Of a stretch of 64,000 nt of DNA, positions 1 through 7,224 are shown piece after piece. Position 1 is the stretch's first letter, and the number at the start of each line of letters is the position of its first letter. The DNA is from Lachnospiraceae bacterium (lineage in GTDB: Bacteria > Bacillota > Clostridia > Lachnospirales > Lachnospiraceae). Where the stretch lies: positions 1-64,000 of the forward strand of contig VSNO01000002.1 in NCBI GenBank assembly GCA_009774375.1, written 5' to 3'. The notes under the pieces are model-generated. The model was not told the DNA's origin and did not search any database. It saw nothing but the letters and a program-made list of their open reading frames with translations. A program made the translations under genes and the position numbers.

Positions 1-822
1 TTCCTGGTACGATACAATAAAATATTTTGCCATCTCTACCAAAGAATTATAATCTGCTCTTTCTTCTTTCCATAAAACTGAATTTTTTCTAACACAGTAA
101 TGATAAAAGCATTGTGACCCGACATAAATACTGTTAATATTTAATAAACACGGAAATATTACCGCATCATCATCTGCATTTTTTTTAAGAACATCCGGAC
201 AAATCATTTGATATTTCTTCCACTGATCTGTCTTAATCACTTTGTTCCACAAAATCATATCTATGGGCTGATTAAAGAATGGTGTTTCTCTAACACATCT
301 GTTAAACTCTTCCCAAAACTCTTTCTCCCGATAAAATCCTTCCCTAAGCCCCTGTCTGTATTCTTCCGTGAATCCCGCATACTCCTTTTTATATCCAAAT
401 ACCAACATCTCTGGATGATATTTGTTAAGTTTTCTAACCATTTCAGTATATGCATTTTTCTCAATCCAGTCATCAGAATCTACAGTAGTCGTATACTCTC
501 CCTCAGCACATAATATGCCTACTTTTCTAGCACTGATCATCCCCCCATTTTTCTTATGTATGACATGGATCCTGTTATCCCTGACTACATATTCATCACA
601 AATTTCTCCACTTCGGTCTGTAGATCCATCATCTACAAGAATGATTTCCAGATTCCTATATGTCTGGGCAAGAATGCTGTCCAGACACCGCCTTAGATAT
701 ATCTCTGCATTATAGACCGGAACGATCACAGACAATTTTATCCGTTGACCTGTCTCCCTTTCTTCCATATTTCCGCTCGATTCTATCACCATTTTCTGCA
801 TAATTGCATTTTCATCCTTCAT
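1..822 (-). CDS. Family 2 glycosyltransferase, 3' end outside window
   Basis: About 274 codons are visible and the frame stays open to the left edge. A GT-A glycosyltransferase of family 2 moves a sugar from a nucleotide-sugar to a growing surface glycan at the inner face of the membrane. After a leader of about 30 residues comes the typical LSVIVPVYNAE strand, then VDDGSTD and the metal-binding DSDD motif. The start at 822 overlaps the end of the upstream methyltransferase-like gene by 11 bases, which suggests translational coupling. It is the last visible gene of the polysaccharide operon. Acceptor and donor cannot be told from sequence. Confidence 0.88.
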   Translation of the reverse strand, partial: MKDENAIMQKMVIESSGNMEERETGQRIKLSVIVPVYNAEIYLRRCLDSILAQTYRNLEIILVDDGSTDRSGEICDEYVVRDNRIHVIHKKNGGMISARKVGILCAEGEYTTTVDSDDWIEKNAYTEMVRKLNKYHPEMLVFGYKKEYAGFTEEYRQGLREGFYREKEFWEEFNRCVRETPFFNQPIDMILWNKVIKTDQWKKYQMICPDVLKKNADDDAVIFPCLLNINSIYVGSQCFYHYCVRKNSVLWKEERADYNSLVEMAKYFIVSYQE

Positions 823-1879
823 ATTCTTTCTTCGTCACAAAAATGTCCACCACTCTCTGTCTCGTGGATACGCAAAACTGATTGGTCAGCATAAAAAAAC
901 CGCTATCCACAATCTCATCATGAAACGTCGGATTGATATTGATCACATAAACCCGACGCGGCCTCCTTTTTAAACTATTGCCGATGTTTTCAATTGTCTG
1001 TATAAAAACATTTCTATCAAACGGGTCAAAATAATAAAACCAATTATAGCCATCCAAAACTTCCCGGCACTCTCTTGCGTCGCCATATATACATACCGCT
1101 TCGTTTTTAGCACAACTCATTTCATGCGATTCCGCAAAGCGAATGCCAATCTTATTAAAATTTGAAATCATAGTATCATATATTTCTTTTTCAAATTCCA
1201 CTCCGCCAACCTTCTTAAAACCATAATCTAAAAAGGTGATCATAGCGCCACCTTTTCCGCAGCCAAAATCAAAAATGGCATCATCCTCCTGCGGTATGCA
1301 GTGACACCGATCTAAAATAGGAAAAATTTCTTTTTGGGTTGATATTTTATAATCATGACCCCCTTCCGCTCTAAAATTTGCACTTGTAATAGCAGTAACC
1401 AAATTGCAGTCATAACGATATTCCAGCCATTCCATAAACTGTACATCCCTGCACCCTGTCTTTCGTTTCTGAAATACCCCCACTGCTTCTTCATCAAATT
1501 TTCCGGCATAATTCATATAGTCGTTCCCATAAATTAATTCCAGAAAATTATAATAAGTTTTATCCTTTACCAGCCCTGCTTTTGACAACCTACGCAGAAT
1601 ATTATCATTCTCACAAACAGCCAGCCACACGACTGCGTCTTTGACATCTTTATAGTCAAAATCAAAAAGAGAAGAACGGAAAATTGGAAATTCATACGGT
1701 ATGCTGGCTGGCTGGTTATCTTCAATGATATAGTCCACCGTAAGACCATGATAGTATTCCGCATACCATGCAAGAAACCGCCCGGTATAGCCGTATCCCC
1801 ACAACACAATCCGATGTCCAAACGCTTTTAGCATCACCTCGTCCAATTTATCCCTGAATTCTTCAAATACCTTCAGCAT
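812..1879 (-). CDS. SAM-dependent methyltransferase-like protein of polysaccharide operon
   Basis: 355 residues in two parts. Residues 25-39 carry a Rossmann-like GYGYTGR turn, as in small nucleotide-binding modules of polysaccharide clusters. The C-terminal half has an SAM-binding motif I at about 203-211 (FDFGCGKGG), followed by an acidic GVEFE strand end. I infer a methyl transfer onto a sugar or a polyol-phosphate substituent; the substrate is unknown. It begins 5 bases after the preceding gene and has a clear GGAGG site. The N-terminal domain could instead be an adaptor or an FkbM-like variant. Confidence 0.7.
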   Translation of the reverse strand: MLKVFEEFRDKLDEVMLKAFGHRIVLWGYGYTGRFLAWYAEYYHGLTVDYIIEDNQPASIPYEFPIFRSSLFDFDYKDVKDAVVWLAVCENDNILRRLSKAGLVKDKTYYNFLELIYGNDYMNYAGKFDEEAVGVFQKRKTGCRDVQFMEWLEYRYDCNLVTAITSANFRAEGGHDYKISTQKEIFPILDRCHCIPQEDDAIFDFGCGKGGAMITFLDYGFKKVGGVEFEKEIYDTMISNFNKIGIRFAESHEMSCAKNEAVCIYGDARECREVLDGYNWFYYFDPFDRNVFIQTIENIGNSLKRRPRRVYVININPTFHDEIVDSGFFMLTNQFCVSTRQRVVDIFVTKKEYEG

Positions 1880-1884
1880 GCACC

Positions 1885-3885
1885 TTATTCCTCCGTTCCT
1901 TTCACAAACGCCTCTATGATCTGGACGGTCTTCTCCATCTCGCTCTTTAGCGAGATAGCAATTCTGGCAATAATCTCCCCCCGGTCCTCAAAGAGCCGAA
2001 TCAATATACCATTTTTCTCAAGTAAATTTTTTAACACTCTCAAATCCCTATTCTCTATTGTAACTGCCACGAAATTACTTTCTGACTGAAAAACCCTTAT
2101 TTCGGGAATCCGGTTAAGCGTATCCATAAACCACGTCTTAATGCTGCACATCTCTCGATTTGTTTTCTCGTAGTACGCATTATCACGGATTGCTGCGGCT
2201 GCCATTTTGCGGGAAATCGTATTTTCACGGAATAAAGGCAGATCAAGCCCAAATATATGTCTCACCTTCGCGTTACAGAACCCATATCCGACACGCATAT
2301 TTGCCAATCCATAATACTTGGAAAAAGTTCTGGATATCAATATATTCGTGTAAGTTTCCACCAATCTCCTTACATCCACATCTTCTTCTGAAAACCCCCA
2401 GTAGGCCTGATCTAAAAGCACAAGTGATTCCGGATTCTTTTTAACGATCAATTCAATTGTATGTCCATCCATTTTACATCCCGTGGGATTATGCGGCGTA
2501 GTAATCACAATGATCCTGGGTTGATACTTTGCTGCCTTAAGCAGGATATCTTCCACATCCATATAATATGTATAGTCATCTTTCAGCACCTGATAATAAT
2601 GAACCTCACTAAATTTCTCCCTTGCAAGACTGCTATAATAACTCCATCCCGGATCAGGCATCAAAATACTGTCTCCTCTTTCCAGCATAATAGAAAATAC
2701 GGATTTAATCACTTCTGCGGAGCCGTTATGTATATATATATCATCCTCCGGAATAGAAAACTGTCTGGAAATTTCTTCAATCAGGAAATCCTTCGTTGCC
2801 ATATCATACTCACATAAATCCTGCAATTTTATGGCATGCAGCACATCAAGGCATTTAGGACTTGGGCCAAACGCGTTTTCATTTAAATGCAGCCTGCCCG
2901 TATGCTGATTTGTCACCGCGGAATTATACCGTTCAATATCCCCGTACTTTTCGAAAAGTTCCGGAACCTTGTTTCCCTTCATTGTCTCTTCAGACAATAA
3001 CCGGTCCCTATACTTTATAAACTCCGGATCAAAAGCAATCACATCCTCAACAGTATCAAATTCCTGCAAAATATCATCTGTATATTTCACCAGGCGAAAC
3101 CTAAGTTCGTCAATATGTTTTATATGGAAATCATCCATGAGCATTTTCTTCGTACTTGGTTCATTATATTCCTTCATCAGATATCCAAGGAAAGTCTCAC
3201 TAAACTGTGCAGAAAAAAAAGCCTCTCCAATGGTGTACCATGCATTGCTTCCGCCTTTCACGATTTCGGTAATATATGTTCCGTCCATTTTAGTAACACA
3301 ATACTCGTCGGCATAGCCCTCAGTATATTTGCAGGCATAATAGGAATCATACACATAATTTGAAAAAACATTCTCACTGAAGTAATTGTCTGAACAGCAT
3401 ATATAACTCCTTTTCAGATATTCCCTCGCCGCATAAAGAGATGAAATATTGTTATAGCGATAATAATCCTCATTTTCTACTATAATTACATGATATTTTT
3501 CTTTCAGATAATCAAATTTTTCTTTTAAATACCCGACTACGACGATAATTTGTCCAATACCCGCTTCCTTAAGCTGGCGTATCTGCCTTTCGATTAAAAT
3601 TTCCCCTTTTATTTCATAAAGTCCCTTTGGCACAATGCGCGACAATGGAAGGCTTCTCAGACCAAAACCTGCTGCCATGATAATTGCATTATCTACCTTA
3701 TACTGTTGCAGTTCTTTGTAGCCCTGCTCTGTAATACCAGAATCAATCCATCCTTTTTCCTGCAACCTTACAATCGTCCCTGACACCTGATTCAGGTTGC
3801 AACCTGTCTTAACGGCTATTTTTAAGGGGTCTGTACCACCCTCTTTATAAACCTCACATAAAATATTAAATTCTACTAATTCCAT
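1885..3885 (-). CDS. LicC-like nucleotidyltransferase fused to HisC/CobD-fold PLP enzyme
   Basis: 666 residues with three visible parts. A winged-helix-like segment covers residues 1-60. A sugar/choline-phosphate nucleotidyltransferase domain follows at about 66-300, with MAAGFGLR and PKGLYEI motifs as in LicC-type CTP transferases. From about 320 there is a fold-type I PLP domain starting LHLNENAFGPSP, with the Schiff-base lysine in SRTFSK at about residue 523. HisC-fold enzymes either transaminate or, like CobD, decarboxylate amino-acid phosphates. I infer that one polypeptide makes and activates a phospho-amino-alcohol for the LicD protein encoded next to it. Exact substrates are not readable. 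Confidence 0.82.
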   Translation of the reverse strand: MELVEFNILCEVYKEGGTDPLKIAVKTGCNLNQVSGTIVRLQEKGWIDSGITEQGYKELQQYKVDNAIIMAAGFGLRSLPLSRIVPKGLYEIKGEILIERQIRQLKEAGIGQIIVVVGYLKEKFDYLKEKYHVIIVENEDYYRYNNISSLYAAREYLKRSYICCSDNYFSENVFSNYVYDSYYACKYTEGYADEYCVTKMDGTYITEIVKGGSNAWYTIGEAFFSAQFSETFLGYLMKEYNEPSTKKMLMDDFHIKHIDELRFRLVKYTDDILQEFDTVEDVIAFDPEFIKYRDRLLSEETMKGNKVPELFEKYGDIERYNSAVTNQHTGRLHLNENAFGPSPKCLDVLHAIKLQDLCEYDMATKDFLIEEISRQFSIPEDDIYIHNGSAEVIKSVFSIMLERGDSILMPDPGWSYYSSLAREKFSEVHYYQVLKDDYTYYMDVEDILLKAAKYQPRIIVITTPHNPTGCKMDGHTIELIVKKNPESLVLLDQAYWGFSEEDVDVRRLVETYTNILISRTFSKYYGLANMRVGYGFCNAKVRHIFGLDLPLFRENTISRKMAAAAIRDNAYYEKTNREMCSIKTWFMDTLNRIPEIRVFQSESNFVAVTIENRDLRVLKNLLEKNGILIRLFEDRGEIIARIAISLKSEMEKTVQIIEAFVKGTEE

Positions 3886-3900
3886 TCTTCCATCCCCGTG

Positions 3901-4728
3901 TCACTGGCTAGTATATTTGATATATGTTGCCGTATGTTTTGGCTTTCTCTCGCTTTCCGGCGGCGGCACCATATAATCATCTCCAAACATGAATTTTAAA
4001 AAACCATTCGCATCCACTGGCGCTTTCACCAACAGTCCCTCAAATTGTATGTCGCAGGATAAGAGCATCCATTCCCTTAAAAATCCCTTGTTTTCCTCCT
4101 TTCCTCCCCATCCGATCGTCCTGACCAGCTTTGTATTTTTTCCCCTGTATTTCGCAACAAGCCGCTCCATTTCCTTAAATGCAGTCTCTGGCGGAATATG
4201 TTTCAGCATCTTATAAATAAGTCTTTTCATGCAATTCCTGTCATGAACAGCCCCGACAGGCGAATACAAAATTTTTCTGATGACAAAGCACCTGAAATTA
4301 AATATCGCTTTCAGAGGCTGTCTATCCGGCATACCGTCACAAGGAAAAATATCTATAAAAATTCCGCGCCTCATTGTAAGCATTTCCTGGTTTTTTCTTC
4401 TGAAATCCGTACCGTTTCTCAAAATCCTCGCATATCCCCAGCGGTATCCAGGATCCGTCCTGTAAGTCTGCAAAAAGTATTTTTTGCAATCAAGCTGTGT
4501 TTTGCATACTTCGCAAAAACGGTCATAGTCTTCCCTCAGCATCCTCACATCAATATCATCATCCCAGGGAATAAATCCTTTATGCCTGACTGCCCCCAAT
4601 AAGGTTCCACCATCAAGTTCGTACTGTATCTCATTTTTCCTGCACAAATAGTCCAGTTCTCTTAGCATATCAAGTGCGATAAGTTGTAGTTTTCTCAAAT
4701 TTTCGGGCGTATATACAAATTGTTCCAT
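3901..4728 (-). CDS. licD: LicD-family phosphotransferase
   Basis: 275 residues. LicD proteins move a phosphoryl-alcohol such as phosphocholine from a CDP carrier onto a surface glycan. The signature is present near residues 36-70: LDGGTLLGAVRHKGFIPWDD followed by DIDV, with the aspartates expected to bind metal. The gene lies 15 bases downstream of the LicC-like fusion in coding order reversed, in the same operon, so activation and transfer of the substituent are encoded side by side. The class is well supported; the transferred group (choline, ethanolamine, serinol or other) is not. Confidence 0.88.
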   Translation of the reverse strand: MEQFVYTPENLRKLQLIALDMLRELDYLCRKNEIQYELDGGTLLGAVRHKGFIPWDDDIDVRMLREDYDRFCEVCKTQLDCKKYFLQTYRTDPGYRWGYARILRNGTDFRRKNQEMLTMRRGIFIDIFPCDGMPDRQPLKAIFNFRCFVIRKILYSPVGAVHDRNCMKRLIYKMLKHIPPETAFKEMERLVAKYRGKNTKLVRTIGWGGKEENKGFLREWMLLSCDIQFEGLLVKAPVDANGFLKFMFGDDYMVPPPESERKPKHTATYIKYTSQ

Positions 4729-4769
4729 ATTCCCTCACAACATATTGTTTTCTTTTATCACCGAATAAT

Positions 4770-5510
4770 TTACTCTGTTTTTCCCTCTAAATAAACCTCC
4801 GGTTCATTTAAAAACACATCTGTAATGCCTTTTTCCTCAAGTTTGCCTAAATCCAGTATTGTTCCGGTTGGTTTATTTGGATATAAGTGTCCGCCCAGCC
4901 ATGCCCTTACAACTATGCCTTGCAAATCCTGAGGATTCATATCCATACCTTTCCAATATGGGTGCAAAGCATCTGCACCACATCCGCCTTTCATCTTATA
5001 CAGACAATCCGATACTTTCTCATCCAAAATACCTATCCGCGCACAGGAGTCCAGATTTCTAATTTTTTCCAGCGATCGAGCATAAAAAGAAGAATATACG
5101 ATGCTATCTTGGATATCCCTTCTGTAAACCATATCTATTATTTTTTCTTCCATACCCTCATACAAACAAAGGTTATTTTTTAATTCTATATTTAATAACA
5201 GTCCATTTTTCAACGAGTTTTCAAGCAAATCAAAAACCTCTTCCATCGTTGGAATCCGCTCTATCCGCCCACTGCCTGCATCTATCTGCAATTTCTTCAA
5301 TTCCTGTAAAGAATAGGAGTTTACATACCCTATTCCGTTAGTCGTACGATTTACTTTTTCATCATGAAAAACTACAATTTCCCCATCCTTTGTAAGCTGT
5401 ATGTCCAGTTCTATTCCTGACAAACCATGAATGCTGACTGCCTTTTCAAAAGCTGTTAATGTATTTTCTGGATAATGTTGACTGCATCCCCGATGCGCCC
5501 ATATTTTCAT
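4770..5510 (-). CDS. Glycerophosphodiester phosphodiesterase
   Basis: 246 residues, the usual length for cytoplasmic UgpQ-type enzymes, with no signal peptide. The GDPD core is complete: AHRGCS with PENT near the start, ELDIQLTKDGEIVVFHD with the catalytic His and metal-binding Glu/Asp, and NIELK further on. The family cleaves glycerophosphodiesters to glycerol 3-phosphate and an alcohol. In this operon it may recycle or trim phosphodiester-linked substituents, or supply glycerol 3-phosphate to the TagD-like domain of the 5881-7212 protein. That link is inference. Confidence 0.9.
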   Translation of the reverse strand: MKIWAHRGCSQHYPENTLTAFEKAVSIHGLSGIELDIQLTKDGEIVVFHDEKVNRTTNGIGYVNSYSLQELKKLQIDAGSGRIERIPTMEEVFDLLENSLKNGLLLNIELKNNLCLYEGMEEKIIDMVYRRDIQDSIVYSSFYARSLEKIRNLDSCARIGILDEKVSDCLYKMKGGCGADALHPYWKGMDMNPQDLQGIVVRAWLGGHLYPNKPTGTILDLGKLEEKGITDVFLNEPEVYLEGKTE

Positions 5511-5543
5511 ACCTTATTTTCCTTATTTCTGTTTACCACATAT

Positions 5544-5840
5544 TTAATTATATACAGATGCATCAAATATAAGACATCTATTACTCCAGCCACCATTATT
5601 GCTATATTCAATCTTTAACAGGCTACAATTACTTAAGGGTATGTCAGAAATCGTAATCGGCTCTGTAGTTTTACCTAACTCCGGCGAAGTATATACCACA
5701 TTATCATCCGCTTTAATCGTAATAACACCTACACAATTTTCTGACCCACCATCCTTTATTGCCATAGAAAGCCTCAAATTTACATAGTTTCTGTTAAGGT
5801 TATGTGTGACATTGCACGTATTTTCATATAATTCAAGCAA
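5544..5840 (-). CDS. Small NPCBM-like beta-sandwich protein, TTG start
   Basis: 98 residues. The frame begins with TTG placed six bases after a clean GGAGG, so I take TTG as the start. The pattern NRNYVNLRLSMAIKDGG, then VYTSPEL, then ITISDIPLSNCSLLKIEYS resembles the second half of NPCBM carbohydrate-binding modules, usually found inside large secreted glycosidases. Here it is free-standing, without a signal peptide, inside a polysaccharide operon. It could be a cytoplasmic glycan-binding accessory or a fragment kept after a deletion. Family assignment is by eye. Confidence 0.6.
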   Translation of the reverse strand: MLELYENTCNVTHNLNRNYVNLRLSMAIKDGGSENCVGVITIKADDNVVYTSPELGKTTEPITISDIPLSNCSLLKIEYSNNGGWSNRCLIFDASVYN

Positions 5841-5880
5841 AAATTCCTCCGATAATTGCTGTTTTCATATTCCCACGTCG

Positions 5881-7212
5881 TCACATTCTTTTGTTCAAAA
5901 ACTGTTCCATGATTCCCGCCATTACCTCGGAATCCCTTCTTGTAAGTTTAAAATCTTTCCTCGTGTCTCCGTTAATCCGAGAAAGCAGATCACATATTTC
6001 GTAACGCAGACCATCTCCCAGAAACCGTTCAGAAAATCGCTCTACCTCATTTGGATTTTCATGATGAACTTCAAAATAGCTTGTCTTCCACCAAGGCGCT
6101 TCCACCACAATATATCCCTCTGTTCCGGATATTAAAAGTTTTCCTTCTGACTTTACACCCAAACCACAAGTAGCTGTAGCCAAACCATTATGATATCGTA
6201 TATACACTCTGGTATAAAGATCAATGCCATTTTCCGAATGAATGGATTCAAACCGGATTTCCTCATAATCATGTCCAAACAATTTCAATATAGGAAGCAG
6301 GCAATAACTTCCAAGCTCCGTAAAGCTTCCACCATATTTAATGTCTTTTAGTTCTCTGCTGCTTTCTTTTTCAAGTTTTGTAAAGCATGCTTCCACCCCT
6401 CTAATGCTCCCTATTACCCCACTGCAGGCTATGCCGAGAAGCTTTGCAAAGCCAGGACAATACGCAGTTTTAATTCCTTCAAATAAGATACGTTTTTTCT
6501 CTTTTGCAAGGGTAAACAATTCTACTGCCTGTTCCTGTTTGAGGCACATTGGCTTTTCACATAATACATGTTTACCATGTTCCAATGACTGTCTGATATA
6601 CTCATAATGCGTCCCATGAGGTGATGCTATATAAATAATATCCGATGCCTTATAAAATTCCTCTATATCCTCACAGGCATCAATTCCCCACTTATGGGAA
6701 AATACCCTGGCGCTGTCAATATGTGGGTTATATACACACTGTGCATTGACACCGCTGACGAGTGCTGCTTCCGGCATAAACCGATTCGCAATCCGACCTG
6801 TACCGATGATCCCGATTCGCTGAATCGGGATCTCTTTTGTTCTTAACATCGTACTAGATATGTTTTTTATTCTATCCAGATATACAACTTTACAATAATC
6901 TTTCAGGTAATCAAATGTGCCTATCCAATCGGATCCCACCGTGAAAATATCTATATTGTATTTCTTGATATCCTGAAACTTCTGTCCCTCTGATTCTTCC
7001 ACGATAATTTCATCGGCAAAACCGGTCTTTTTGACATTCTCTATTCTGGTCAACAGAGAATCCATTACGTTCAGTTTCCCCCTCGTCTGGTCATACTCTT
7101 CCGATGTGACACCGACGATCAGATAATTCCCCAGCTGCTTCGCTCGCTGTAACAGTTTATAATGCCCCTCGTGAAACAGATCAAAAGTTCCGTAAGTAAT
7201 TACTTTAACCAT
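5881..7212 (-). CDS. TagD-like cytidylyltransferase fused to Gfo/Idh/MocA oxidoreductase
   Basis: 443 residues. Residues 1-128 match glycerol-3-phosphate cytidylyltransferases: YGTFDLFHEGH with the HxGH motif at 14-17, VGSDW, and RIKNISST replacing the usual RTEGISTT. Residues 130-443 are a Gfo/Idh/MocA dehydrogenase with the IGIIGTGRIAN NAD(P) loop and the CEKPM motif. One protein could thus oxidise or reduce a polyol or sugar derivative and attach CMP to its phosphate. It sits 12 bases after the glycerophosphotransferase-like gene. The substrate is unknown and may be something other than glycerol 3-phosphate. Confidence 0.85.
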   Translation of the reverse strand: MVKVITYGTFDLFHEGHYKLLQRAKQLGNYLIVGVTSEEYDQTRGKLNVMDSLLTRIENVKKTGFADEIIVEESEGQKFQDIKKYNIDIFTVGSDWIGTFDYLKDYCKVVYLDRIKNISSTMLRTKEIPIQRIGIIGTGRIANRFMPEAALVSGVNAQCVYNPHIDSARVFSHKWGIDACEDIEEFYKASDIIYIASPHGTHYEYIRQSLEHGKHVLCEKPMCLKQEQAVELFTLAKEKKRILFEGIKTAYCPGFAKLLGIACSGVIGSIRGVEACFTKLEKESSRELKDIKYGGSFTELGSYCLLPILKLFGHDYEEIRFESIHSENGIDLYTRVYIRYHNGLATATCGLGVKSEGKLLISGTEGYIVVEAPWWKTSYFEVHHENPNEVERFSERFLGDGLRYEICDLLSRINGDTRKDFKLTRRDSEVMAGIMEQFLNKRM

Positions 7213-7224
7213 ACTGCTCCGCCT

